DNA of 64,000 bases from contig CAMHMH010000001.1 in NCBI GenBank assembly GCA_946186205.1, positions 186,001 to 250,000 of the forward strand. The letters are read 5' to 3'. The notes under the pieces were generated by a model that saw only the letters and a list, made by a program, of their open reading frames with translations, did not search any database and had not been told where the DNA came from. The position numbers and the translations under genes are program-made. Position 1 is the stretch's first letter. The number at the start of each line of letters is the position of its first letter. This stretch comes from an uncultured Fretibacterium sp. Its GTDB lineage: Bacteria; Synergistota; Synergistia; Synergistales; Aminobacteriaceae. Below, piece after piece: positions 9,197-17,061 of this stretch.

Positions 9197-9237
9197 TTGT
9201 CTTTTAAGGCGGTGAGTGTATAATGATAGGTATCATT
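9197..9237 (+). promoter_or_regulatory. Promoter and palindromic operator-like site of the peroxidase-thioredoxin operon
   Basis: TTGTCT at 9197-9202 and TATAAT at 9219-9224 are separated by 16 bp. A perfect 7-bp inverted repeat, AATGATA-GG-TATCATT at 9222-9237, starts in the -10 and covers the likely transcription start, where a repressor would block initiation. The AT-rich dyad recalls Fur/PerR-class boxes; this is an inference. The promoter also shows that the upstream in-frame ATG at 9223 is not a translation start. Confidence 0.6.
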
Positions 9238-9282
9238 TCCATACTAACACTGACATTAATACTAAACACGGAGGCTTACGCA

Positions 9283-9828
9283 ATGAGCACGATTTATGAT
9301 TATTCCGTATTCACGCCCAAAGGTGAAGAGGTAAAACTCTCGGCCTTCAAGGGCAAAGTCATTCTCATCGTCAACACCGCGACAGGCTGCGGCTTCACAC
9401 CCCAGTATGAGCAGCTTGAAGAAATGTACAGGAAGTATCACGACAAAGGACTCGAAATCATCGACATACCCTGCAACCAGTTCGGCAATCAGGCACCCGG
9501 CAGCGATGAAGAGATTCACTCATTCTGCGCGCTCCACTTCAACACGACTTACGACCAGTTCAAGAAGTCTGACGTAAACGGACCGAACGAGCTTCCTTTG
9601 TTCACGTACCTGAAGAGCCAGAAAGGTTTCGAGGGATTCGGCGAACACAAACTCACGGCAGTGCTTGATGAGATGCTCTCAAAGGCTGACCCTGATTACG
9701 CGAAGAAGCCCGACATCAAATGGAACTTCACGAAATTTGTTGTCGACCGTAACGGAAATGTTGTAGCGCGCTTTGAGCCGACAGCTGACATGGCCGACGT
9801 TGAGAAGTGCGTTGCGTCCCTGCTCTAA
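9283..9828 (+). CDS. Glutathione peroxidase family peroxidase
   Basis: A 181-residue thiol peroxidase. NTATGCGFTPQY carries the peroxidatic residue, cysteine here rather than selenocysteine. CNQFGNQAPG and WNFTKFVVDRNG supply the conserved Gln and Trp. The start at 9283 has GGAGG eight bases upstream and gives the usual MSTIYDYSV N-terminus. An in-frame upstream ATG would add 20 signal-like residues, but that ATG overlaps the -10 box. The next gene, 12 bp on, is a thioredoxin, its probable reductant. Bacterial cysteine versions often use thioredoxin rather than glutathione. Confidence 0.92.
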   Translation: MSTIYDYSVFTPKGEEVKLSAFKGKVILIVNTATGCGFTPQYEQLEEMYRKYHDKGLEIIDIPCNQFGNQAPGSDEEIHSFCALHFNTTYDQFKKSDVNGPNELPLFTYLKSQKGFEGFGEHKLTAVLDEMLSKADPDYAKKPDIKWNFTKFVVDRNGNVVARFEPTADMADVEKCVASLL

Positions 9829-9840
9829 GGAGGACTCATC

Positions 9841-10155
9841 ATGGCCGTAAAAGTTATCACGAACGATGACGACTCCGCCCTCAATGCCGCGAAAGTTGCG
9901 CTGCTTGACGTTTGGGCGACATGGTGCGGGCCGTGCAAGATGATCGCTCCCGTAGTCGATGCCCTGTCAGAAGAGTTTGCAGACCGCGCAGAGTTCTTCA
10001 AGGCTGACGCTGAAGAGAATCCCGGGCTCGCAAAGAAGCTCAGAGTCATGAGCATTCCCAACATCGTAATCATGAAGGAAGGCAAAGTAACAGCGAGGCA
10101 CGTAGGCTTTCAGGACGCTGAAGAGTTGCGCGCATGGTTTGAAGCTAACGTATAG
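9841..10155 (+). CDS. trxA: Thioredoxin
   Basis: A 104-residue thioredoxin with the active site WATWCGPCKM near residue 30 and the cis-Pro loop MSIPNIVIMKEG. It is a cytoplasmic disulfide reductase. It lies 12 bp behind the peroxidase with GGAGG before its ATG and is closed by a strong terminator, so the two form a two-gene oxidative-stress operon in which thioredoxin plausibly recycles the peroxidase. Confidence 0.93.
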   Translation: MAVKVITNDDDSALNAAKVALLDVWATWCGPCKMIAPVVDALSEEFADRAEFFKADAEENPGLAKKLRVMSIPNIVIMKEGKVTARHVGFQDAEELRAWFEANV

Positions 10156-10170
10156 TCCCAAAAATTTTTG

Positions 10171-10204
10171 TCCCTTCTCCTTAAACGGGGGAGGGATTTT
10201 TTTT
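10171..10204 (+). terminator. Rho-independent terminator after trxA
   Basis: The stem TCCCTTCTCC / GGGGGAGGGA with a 6-base loop is followed by eight T. Confidence 0.85.
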
Positions 10205-10256
10205 GCGTTCTGAAGTATCATAGCTTTCACAACTCACACAAGGAGGATAAATTTTA

Positions 10257-11882
10257 ATGAGAAAACTTTTGCTTGTTCTTATGCTTCTCGCTTTGAGTTT
10301 TCAGAGTGAGGCGGCAACTTTTCGTGATGAGCTTCTGAGGCTTGAAGGAGTCGTATCAGTTGACGTTATCACACAGACTCCAAACGAAAGCGGCGATGTT
10401 CCGTTCAAGGAGAAATATATTGCTTGGTTCTCTCAGCCAATCGACTGGAACAACCCGGGCGGTGATAAATTCCTTCAGCGAGTCGAGATCGGCTATCAGG
10501 GCATGGACAATGTGAACGTTGCGTATGTCGGCGGCTACAATCTGAGTGATAAACATTTCGGGCTTGATGACAGCGTAGAGCTTGTGAAAATGTACAAGGC
10601 TAACTTCATCAGCTTTGAGTATCGTTATTACGGACTCTCAATGCCTGAAGGACTCTCGGACGATGTGCCGGCATTATGGGAGCATCTCACGAACAAGAAC
10701 GCCGCTAACGATTTTCACAACGTAATGGAGCAGCTGAGGGGAATTTTGTCGGGCAACTGGGCATTCACAGGAGTCAGCAAGGGAGGACAGACCACAAATA
10801 TTTTCGCGTACTATTATCCCAATGACGCGGATGTTTTCGTCCCGTATGTAGCTCCATTGTGTTACGGAACGGAAGATATGAGACTCCCTGAAGCTGTATT
10901 CACGTCAATCGGCAATGAGCGTTACGGAGAGTCAAAAGCGAAACAGTACCGGGATATTGCGATGAAGTACATTGTTGAGATGGTAAGGGAACGGAAATAC
11001 ATTCAGCCGAGATACTATGAGTTAATCTCTGATGATGTTCCTTACGGCAGCGAGGATATGTATATTTCTGCTGATGCTGTGCTTTCGTTTGATGTTCGCT
11101 ACGAGGCGGAGCTTGTAGATATTCCTGTTGGTATGTGGCAGTACGACAAAAAATTTGAGTCGTTCGATGAGGTGCTTAACATGCCAAAGTCAACAAGCAG
11201 CGACAAAGAATTATACCTGCGTGCTATGCTTGGCCTTCTCAGACAAAATGATGGCGACAGCGACGTGGGCAACACTACAGACAGCAAGGACAAAACAGCG
11301 TCTCCCCACGTTGATAAGGATTATGCGTATCAAGTTCAGGTTCAGAAAGAGAACGGCGCATACGGGATAATGTTGAAGTATTTCCGCGAGGCTGTCGAAA
11401 AGGAAGGACTCACCCTCACATTCAAAGAGGAAGACGAGCCCGGATATTACGCAAGGACTCAGATAAAGCCTCATCTGCTTGCGACACTCAGCTATGACCG
11501 AACACTAAGCGACAATATTCGCGCATGGTCTCACACAACAGAGTCGAAAGTCATAATGATTTACGGAAGCTCTGACCCTTGGTATTTCGTGAGGATGGAA
11601 GATGTTACGGATAACCCTAATGTGAGCGTGTTCACGGCGGATTACGGGCACGGCGCAGAAATATCTATGCTCAACTCGGAGGACAAAGCAGCAGTAACAG
11701 AAATTCTTGACGCACAGCTTCAGCATGACAGCAGCGGCTATGATGATACAGAGTCTCAGGACGTAACGCCGTCACCTGAAATAATAATCCAAAACTCATC
11801 GAGCGGAAATTGCAGCGTTTCAGGCACAGGAGCTTTAATGCTTTCGGCACTGTTAATATTAATCCGCAGAAAGAAATCATGA
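10257..11882 (+). CDS. Secreted S37-family (PS-10 type) aminopeptidase with Synergist-CTERM-like tail
   Basis: A 541-residue exported serine peptidase. A signal peptide (MRKLLLVLMLLALS, cut near SEA-A, residue 19) precedes an alpha/beta-hydrolase domain. Ser174 lies in FTGVSKGGQTT, Asp440 in YGSSDPWYF and His465 in DYGHGAEI, a complete triad in the expected order. EYRYYGLSMP also matches family S37, whose members remove tripeptides from N-termini. After a Ser/Thr/Asp linker the C-terminus reads SSSGNCSVSGTGA, then a hydrophobic helix and IRRKK. This is the layout of the Synergist-CTERM sorting signal, suggesting processing and surface anchoring. A cupin gene overlaps its stop. Confidence 0.88.
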   Translation: MRKLLLVLMLLALSFQSEAATFRDELLRLEGVVSVDVITQTPNESGDVPFKEKYIAWFSQPIDWNNPGGDKFLQRVEIGYQGMDNVNVAYVGGYNLSDKHFGLDDSVELVKMYKANFISFEYRYYGLSMPEGLSDDVPALWEHLTNKNAANDFHNVMEQLRGILSGNWAFTGVSKGGQTTNIFAYYYPNDADVFVPYVAPLCYGTEDMRLPEAVFTSIGNERYGESKAKQYRDIAMKYIVEMVRERKYIQPRYYELISDDVPYGSEDMYISADAVLSFDVRYEAELVDIPVGMWQYDKKFESFDEVLNMPKSTSSDKELYLRAMLGLLRQNDGDSDVGNTTDSKDKTASPHVDKDYAYQVQVQKENGAYGIMLKYFREAVEKEGLTLTFKEEDEPGYYARTQIKPHLLATLSYDRTLSDNIRAWSHTTESKVIMIYGSSDPWYFVRMEDVTDNPNVSVFTADYGHGAEISMLNSEDKAAVTEILDAQLQHDSSGYDDTESQDVTPSPEIIIQNSSSGNCSVSGTGALMLSALLILIRRKKS

Positions 11883-12214
11883 CTCAAAACTTAAAGCGCG
11901 GGAATCTATTTTCACCCGTAACAAAAAGCAATGAAGAATTTGTTGACGTATTAATCTCAGGGAATGCAGGAGCGAATCGAATCGAAAGAATCGTATCACA
12001 CGGCCATGTTTCACCGCCGGGATTTTGGTACGACCAAAGCGAATGGGAGTTCGTCGCAGTCCTTCAGGGTGATGCAAAGTTAGAGTTTGAGTCCGGGATC
12101 GTCGAAATGACTCCGGGCGACTGGGTAATAATTCCTGCTCATGTCAGACACAGGGTCATTCAGACTTCAGAGACTCCGCCGTGCGTATGGCTTGCGTTTT
12201 TCGGGAATGAATGA
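11879..12214 (+). CDS. Cupin-domain protein
   Basis: A 111-residue single-cupin protein. The beta-barrel motifs are visible as SHGHVSPPGFWYDQSEWEFVA (motif 1 region with His and Glu ligands) and MTPGDWVIIPAHVRHRVI (motif 2 with His). The metal or substrate is unknown. The start at 11879 is an ATGA overlap with the S37 peptidase stop; a longer frame from 11810 lies entirely inside that gene. Small cupins of this type act as regulators, sugar-binding proteins or enzymes, and the context does not decide. Confidence 0.8.
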   Translation: MTQNLKRGNLFSPVTKSNEEFVDVLISGNAGANRIERIVSHGHVSPPGFWYDQSEWEFVAVLQGDAKLEFESGIVEMTPGDWVIIPAHVRHRVIQTSETPPCVWLAFFGNE

Positions 12215-12219
12215 ATTTG

Positions 12220-12255
12220 TCCCTCTCCAAAATTAAACGGAGGGGGATTTTTTTT
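12220..12255 (+). terminator. Terminator after the cupin gene
   Basis: The stem CCCTCTCC / GGAGGGGG (one G-U pair) is followed by eight T. Confidence 0.8.
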
Positions 12256-12260
12256 CGTTT

Positions 12261-12269
12261 TGCTATAAT
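12261..12269 (+). promoter_or_regulatory. Extended -10 promoter of the TRAP operon
   Basis: TGCTATAAT, an extended -10 (TGn plus a perfect TATAAT), lies 52 bp before the dctP start. No clear -35 is present, which is acceptable for extended -10 promoters. Confidence 0.6.
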
Positions 12270-12321
12270 TATTCACGTTCCAATCCCAAACAAAAAATTT
12301 ATTTCACAGGAGGTCTTTACG

Positions 12322-13299
12322 GTGAAGAAACTTTTTACCGCAATCGCATTAACGGCTTTGCTTGCGTCGTCGGCAATGGCCGGAACAGTTTTGCAGCTTG
12401 GCTTCGAGAACTCAATGAGCGAACCTATAGGCCAGGCGTTATTGAAATGGCAGGAGCTTTTAGCGGCGCGCAACACGGGACTCACAATGGAGATTTTCCC
12501 GGACTCACAGCTCGGCAACAAAACAGATCTCATTGACCAGATGTTACTCGGTGAACCTGTCATGACTCTTGCTGACGGAGCTTTCTTTGCTGATTACGGA
12601 GTGCCGGACATGGGAATCGTATTCGGGCCTTTCCTTTTCGCGAACTGGGACGAGTGCTGGAAATTGATTCGCTCTGACTGGTGGAAGGAGCAGACCGACA
12701 AACTTAACGGAATGGGCTTGAAGATTGTCGCGGCTAACTGGGCATACGGAGAACGCCACACATTAACCGTTAAACCCGTAAAGACTGTCGACGATCTCAA
12801 AGGGCTTCAGATTCGAGTCCCGACGAACCAGATTCAGACAAAAGGATTTGAAGTGCTCGGAGCGACTCCAGTAGGTATGAGTCTCGGAGATGTCTACACG
12901 GCGTTACAGCAGGGTACGATTGACGGAGGCGAGAACCCGTTATCGACTCTTTACGGCAGGAAACATCACGAGGTCGCAAAGTATCTCATTCTTGACGGCC
13001 ATGTACTGAACTTCACGAACTGGATATGCTCATCGATGTGGTTCGACAGCCTCACGCCTGAACAGCAGAAGGCACTTGTTGAGACGGGATATGAGGCAGG
13101 AGTCTACAACAATCAGCTTCAGGCAAAAGCTAACGAGTACTATTTAGACCTCATGAAAAAAGAGGGCGTTACTGTCGTTGTACCTGATGAGAAAGTGCTT
13201 GAGGGATTCCGCGCAAAGGCTCAGGATTTCTATAAGCTCGGCTCATTGTTCAAATGGTCGGACGGTCTTTATGACAGAGTGAAGGACGCAATGAAGTAG
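12322..13299 (+). CDS. dctP: TRAP transporter substrate-binding protein (DctP family)
   Basis: A 325-residue periplasmic solute receptor. The GTG start at 12322 has AGGAGG nine bases upstream and opens a signal peptide (KKLFTAIALTALLASSAMA). The longer frame from 12211 would cross the upstream terminator. Family motifs include LKGLQIRVPTNQIQTK, with the Arg that normally binds a carboxylate, then LGATPVGMSLGDVYTALQQG and DGGENP. It delivers an organic acid to DctQM. The ligand is not predictable from sequence, but the conserved Arg argues for a carboxylate. A transcription attenuator lies between it and dctQ. Confidence 0.93.
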   Translation: MKKLFTAIALTALLASSAMAGTVLQLGFENSMSEPIGQALLKWQELLAARNTGLTMEIFPDSQLGNKTDLIDQMLLGEPVMTLADGAFFADYGVPDMGIVFGPFLFANWDECWKLIRSDWWKEQTDKLNGMGLKIVAANWAYGERHTLTVKPVKTVDDLKGLQIRVPTNQIQTKGFEVLGATPVGMSLGDVYTALQQGTIDGGENPLSTLYGRKHHEVAKYLILDGHVLNFTNWICSSMWFDSLTPEQQKALVETGYEAGVYNNQLQAKANEYYLDLMKKEGVTVVVPDEKVLEGFRAKAQDFYKLGSLFKWSDGLYDRVKDAMK

Positions 13300-13313
13300 A
13301 AACTAATCACACA

Positions 13314-13344
13314 GGGAGCGGGCGTTAAGTTCGTTCCCTTTTTT
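13314..13344 (+). terminator. Intra-operon terminator/attenuator between dctP and dctQ
   Basis: The 7-bp stem GGGAGCG / CGTTCCC (one G-U pair) has an 11-base loop and is followed by six T. Partial read-through would give more binding protein than membrane subunits. Confidence 0.7.
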
Positions 13345-13360
13345 GTTTGGAGGCGAGAAA

Positions 13361-13882
13361 ATGAAGAGACAGAATCCCCTGATCAAAATTATCTGCAACA
13401 TTGATTTAGTCATCGCCATGATAGCTCTTGTAGTGCTGACGCTCGTAACAAGCGCGGGAGTCTTCAAGCGTTATGTGATGAAAGATCCGATTTTGTGGCA
13501 GGAGGAAATTTCAGCGTTCTGCCAAGTCTGGATGGTATACATGGGAGCAAGTGCTGCGTTCAGGTCAGGAAGCCACGTAGCAATAGAGATGCTTGTTGAC
13601 GCAATGCCGGAGAAGCTCCAAAAGTTTATGGGCTATGTTATTGATTTGATTGTGCTGTTCGTGCTTGTGTTTTTGCTCGTGAAATCACAGGCATATGTAG
13701 CGCAGGTGTTCGGGCGTTCGGGAAGGCCGACTCCGATTCTGAGAATCCCATACACATACATTTACGGCGTTGCGCCTTACGGATGCGGCTTGATGATTGT
13801 GAGCTATTTTGTGTCGAAATATGCGCCGCGTTTCGTGAAGTCCGTCAGCATACCTGAAAGCGAGAGTGATACGGATGATTAA
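13361..13882 (+). CDS. dctQ: TRAP transporter small membrane subunit (DctQ family)
   Basis: A 173-residue four-helix inner-membrane protein. The DctQ signature appears as WQEEISAFCQVWMVYMGASAAFRSGSHVAI, including the polar EE-x-x-x-W core in helix 2 (the stretch spans residues ~46-75). The start at 13361 follows GGAGG; the frame upstream begins inside that ribosome site. Its stop overlaps the dctM start, typical of tightly coupled TRAP membrane subunits that form one complex. Confidence 0.92.
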   Translation: MKRQNPLIKIICNIDLVIAMIALVVLTLVTSAGVFKRYVMKDPILWQEEISAFCQVWMVYMGASAAFRSGSHVAIEMLVDAMPEKLQKFMGYVIDLIVLFVLVFLLVKSQAYVAQVFGRSGRPTPILRIPYTYIYGVAPYGCGLMIVSYFVSKYAPRFVKSVSIPESESDTDD

Positions 13883-15338
13883 CGCATTAACCCTAAGCAT
13901 TATAGGAGCAATTGCGCTAGTGATATTGCTGCGTGCGCTTAAAGTCTCGTGGGTCATGGCCGTAATTGCGGGAGCTGTTCTGCTTGTCGGAGTAAATATT
14001 GAGTGGGTGAAACCTGCGCTTGAGTCTGTGGGAAAATCTTTAGGCACTAATACGGTGCTTGCGATCTCGGCTGTGATGATGCTCGTATTGTTATTTCTCA
14101 AAGTCCCGGTGTTTATCTCAGTTTTCGGAGGCTCATTGATATATTTCCTCTTCAACCCGGGAATAAGCCAGATAATTTTCGGGCAGCGTTCAGTAATCGG
14201 CACTGAGAATCCATCACTCTTAGCGATACCCTTCTTTGTCTGCGCCGGAACATTCATGAATTATTCGGGAGTAACGAACAGGATAATGGATTTCTGCTCC
14301 GCCGTAACAGGACGAATGCCGGGAGGACTCGCGCAGGTCAACGTATTGTTGTCGACACTCATGGGCGGATTGTCTGGTTCAAATCTTGCTGACGCTGCAA
14401 TGGAAGCGAAAATGTTAGTGCCTGAGATGGAAAAGCAGGGGTTCAGCAAAGAGTTCAGCTCAGTAGTTACGGCAGCTTCGGCCATGATTACGCCGCTGAT
14501 ACCGCCGGGAATAGCGATGATACTTTACGGGTGCATTGCTGATGTCTCAATCGGGAAATTATTCATGTCGGGAATAACTGTAGGCGGCTCGCTGTGTATC
14601 GCGATGATGATTCTTGTTCACATAATCTCAAAACGCCGGGGCTATCTACCAATCCGCAAAGAAAAATTAACGTGGGCGCAATTATGGACTCACTTGAAGC
14701 CCGCGCTGCTTCCTTTGTGCTTGCCGGTGATAATAATCGGAGGAATAAGACTCGGAGTCTTCACAGCGACAGAGGCCGGAGCGATCGCAATCATTTACGC
14801 AATAATCTTAGGGCTGATTTACCGCGAGCTGAGCGTGAAAGGAATCATTCAGGCCTGCAAAGAGACAGTATGCACGACGGGAGGAATAATGCTGATTGTG
14901 TCAGCGGCTTCTGTGTTCTCGTGGGTCTTGACGAAAGAGAGAATCCCTCAGCAACTCACGGAATTTATCGTATCAATCTGCCCGAACAAGTACGCATTCT
15001 TGATCGCCGTGAATATTTTCGTGCTGATTGTGGGAATGTTCATTGAGGGTAACGCGACAATGATTGTGCTTGTGCCATTGCTCGCGCCTATAGCGAGGCA
15101 GTACGGGATTGATGAGATTCAGTTTGCGATGATATATATCTTCAACAACGCAATCGGGGCATTGTCTCCGCCTATGGGTACATTGATGTTTGTTACGTGC
15201 TCTGTTACCGGGTGCAAGACAAAGACATTCATGCGCGAGGCTGTGCCGTTCTATTTGCTGCTGGTGTTCCTGCTGTTGCTGCTGACGTTCTGCCCGCCTG
15301 TAACGACAGCGATCGTGAAGCTGACATACGGAGGTTAA
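13875..15338 (+). CDS. dctM: TRAP transporter large membrane subunit (DctM family)
   Basis: A roughly 487-residue transporter with about 12-14 membrane spans that forms the ion-coupled transport channel. Family motifs include IPFFVCAGTFMNYSGVT, MGGLSGSNLADAAMEAK and ITPLIPPGIAMILYG, plus the C-terminal NNAIGALSPPMGTLMFVTC. The ATG at 13875 overlaps the dctQ stop (ATGATTAA). A GTG at 13866 in the same frame is an alternative start. A strong terminator follows and ends the operon. Confidence 0.93.
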   Translation: MINALTLSIIGAIALVILLRALKVSWVMAVIAGAVLLVGVNIEWVKPALESVGKSLGTNTVLAISAVMMLVLLFLKVPVFISVFGGSLIYFLFNPGISQIIFGQRSVIGTENPSLLAIPFFVCAGTFMNYSGVTNRIMDFCSAVTGRMPGGLAQVNVLLSTLMGGLSGSNLADAAMEAKMLVPEMEKQGFSKEFSSVVTAASAMITPLIPPGIAMILYGCIADVSIGKLFMSGITVGGSLCIAMMILVHIISKRRGYLPIRKEKLTWAQLWTHLKPALLPLCLPVIIIGGIRLGVFTATEAGAIAIIYAIILGLIYRELSVKGIIQACKETVCTTGGIMLIVSAASVFSWVLTKERIPQQLTEFIVSICPNKYAFLIAVNIFVLIVGMFIEGNATMIVLVPLLAPIARQYGIDEIQFAMIYIFNNAIGALSPPMGTLMFVTCSVTGCKTKTFMREAVPFYLLLVFLLLLLTFCPPVTTAIVKLTYGG

Positions 15339-15346
15339 AGAGTGAT

Positions 15347-15387
15347 GCGGCGTGTGAGGTGAAAGACTTCATGCGCCGTTTGTTTTG
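15347..15387 (+). terminator. Terminator of the TRAP operon
   Basis: A 13-bp stem, GCGGCGTGTGAGG / CTTCATGCGCCGT (with G-U pairs), has a 7-base loop and is followed by TTGTTTTG. Confidence 0.75.
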
Positions 15388-15399
15388 TGAGGATGAATA

Positions 15400-16272
15400 A
15401 TGACAGAGAAGAATGATATTACAGGGCTTGACCGATTATTTCAGGAAGTCGGCACATACCGTTCAAGCAATGATTACATGGTGCTGCTTGAGTTCATTAA
15501 CCGTTTCCGCAAGAAATGCCACAAAATAGCCCCTTATAATGCGATGCTGATTCATATGCAGAAGCCGGGAAGCACTTATGTTGCAAGTGTCAAAGAATGG
15601 CGTGAAAAATTCGGACGGAGGCCAAAGCCGGGAGCAAGACCGCTGATTATATTACGGACATTCGGCCCGATTTCATTCGTGTATGAGCTTGAAGACACAG
15701 AGGGAAGAGACTTTCCGCAGAAACTTCAATCTCCATTTCAGGCAGACGGCGAATTTTCCGATAAAGAGCTGGAACAGTTCAAGAAAAACCTGCAATTTAA
15801 CGGTTACAGAATCCGCGAAGAAAATTATGGCACAGGACGGGCGGGACAAGCTCAGGCAATATTGACGCACGGCACATACAAGGATAAAGACAAATGTCCG
15901 CACAGCTTCAGGATGCCATTTGCGATAACAATCAACAGCAATCATGACAAAGTGACACAGCTCACTACGATATATCATGAACTGGGTCATATTTATTGCG
16001 GGCATCTTGGGAGTCAGGGCTTTGATTTTCTGCTTGAACGCTTTAGTTCAGACATACAAGCCAATGAATTTGAAGCGGAGTCTGTATGCTGGCTTCTGTG
16101 TGAGCATCGGGGAATCAAAAATCCGTCTGCAGAATATCTCAGCGGTTATCTTAAGGACAACGAAAAAATCCCGAATATCAGTATTGAAACAGTGCTTAAA
16201 GCCGCCGCAAAAATAGAGCAGATGCAAGAACACAATCTCAGAACACCGCGCAAAGATTTACGGGAAGACTAG
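15400..16272 (+). CDS. ArdC-like N-terminal domain plus IrrE/ImmA-like zinc metallopeptidase
   Basis: A 290-residue soluble protein. Residues ~40-85 (YNAMLIHMQKPGSTYVAS, then EKFGRRPKPGARPLIIL) resemble the single-stranded-DNA-binding fold at the start of ArdC-type antirestriction proteins. Residues 193-197 are HELGH, a zinc-protease motif, followed by YCGH and later Glu residues (NEFEAESVCWLLCEHRG) that fit the third ligand of ImmA/IrrE peptidases. In relatives such proteins cleave repressors or protect incoming DNA. It is a single gene between two terminators with its own GAGG ribosome site. No mobile-element genes lie next to it, so its role here is open. Confidence 0.75.
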   Translation: MTEKNDITGLDRLFQEVGTYRSSNDYMVLLEFINRFRKKCHKIAPYNAMLIHMQKPGSTYVASVKEWREKFGRRPKPGARPLIILRTFGPISFVYELEDTEGRDFPQKLQSPFQADGEFSDKELEQFKKNLQFNGYRIREENYGTGRAGQAQAILTHGTYKDKDKCPHSFRMPFAITINSNHDKVTQLTTIYHELGHIYCGHLGSQGFDFLLERFSSDIQANEFEAESVCWLLCEHRGIKNPSAEYLSGYLKDNEKIPNISIETVLKAAAKIEQMQEHNLRTPRKDLRED

Positions 16273-16274
16273 CG

Positions 16275-16317
16275 CAAAAAAAAATCCCCCTTAAGCACAT
16301 CGAGGGGGGAAAATTTT
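16275..16317. terminator. Bidirectional terminator between convergent genes
   Basis: The stem TCCCCCT / AGGGGGGA has an 11-base loop with an A-run on the left and a T-run on the right, so it can stop transcription from both sides. Confidence 0.8.
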
Positions 16318-17044
16318 ACTTCACCAGCGGAAATTTATCCTGCTCACCTTCAAGAAGCCGCCGCGAAATCTCAAGCGTATTCATCCATTCGCTGAACACT
16401 AAGCACTCATCCGGCGTATGCTCATGATAATATCCCACACTCAGATTAACGCCGCAGATTTTCCCGCAGAGATGCACAATATCAGTTGATGATTTTTTCC
16501 CGGCATCGTTATACCCCGTCGATGATTCTATGAACGACAAAAATTTTTTGCTCACTGGTATATTGTATGTCTTGTAGTCGTCAGCGTGTCTCCTGTCAAA
16601 CTCAATCATGTAACTATGCGCGTTAAGTTCGTCGTAGAGTCCCGGAATCTGAGCCGCGATTCTGTCTGCTGAGATTGAGCCGTATTCCTCTCCGTTAGTG
16701 ATTAAGAGTGAATGGCCCGTATCACGCAGAAGCCACAATATAGCGCACCCGGCCCGGTCATCTGCACCGATTCCGACTCCGTTGTTGCCGCTGAAATATG
16801 TATCCTCTTCAAGCTCAATGATATTCTCCCCGCTGCAGTAACCGAACACCGTATCAGAATGAGCAACGAGCAAAACGCGGTCTTCCCTCGTACCGGGAAC
16901 ATACACAAAGCTGTCGGCATATCCTTTTGATGTCGGCGGGTAATATTTCGCTCCTTCAAGCTGTGAGAACTCGTGCAGGACTGACTCAGCATTATTAAGC
17001 GGCATTCTCAAAAAGTGTTCAAGTATTTCGCGCTCATAGCTCAT
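16316..17044 (-). CDS. M20/M28-like zinc peptidase
   Basis: A 242-residue protein with the metal-site order of co-catalytic zinc aminopeptidases and carboxypeptidases: His62 and Asp64 (VAHSDTVF), Asp95 or Asp96 (GIGADDRAG), Glu119/Glu120 (TNGEEYG), Asp150 (IEFDRR) and His207 or His209 (YYHEHTPDE). It lacks the inserted dimerisation domain of classical M20 enzymes, so it is short. No signal peptide is visible, so it probably trims peptides in the cytoplasm, in keeping with a peptide-fermenting organism. It lies 17 bp downstream of the coiled-coil protein gene. Confidence 0.75.
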   Translation of the reverse strand: MSYEREILEHFLRMPLNNAESVLHEFSQLEGAKYYPPTSKGYADSFVYVPGTREDRVLLVAHSDTVFGYCSGENIIELEEDTYFSGNNGVGIGADDRAGCAILWLLRDTGHSLLITNGEEYGSISADRIAAQIPGLYDELNAHSYMIEFDRRHADDYKTYNIPVSKKFLSFIESSTGYNDAGKKSSTDIVHLCGKICGVNLSVGYYHEHTPDECLVFSEWMNTLEISRRLLEGEQDKFPLVK

Positions 17045-17061
17045 GAAAAAATTTCCTCCTG

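Noticed and set aside
9223-9282. Signal-peptide-like extension of the glutathione peroxidase
   Set aside because: The extra 20 residues look signal-like (ending AYA), but their ATG overlaps a good -10 box and the ATG at 9283 has a strong GGAGG site.
13685-14257. Minus-strand frame of 190 codons across dctQ-dctM
   Set aside because: It is antisense to the TRAP membrane subunits, which have intact family motifs.
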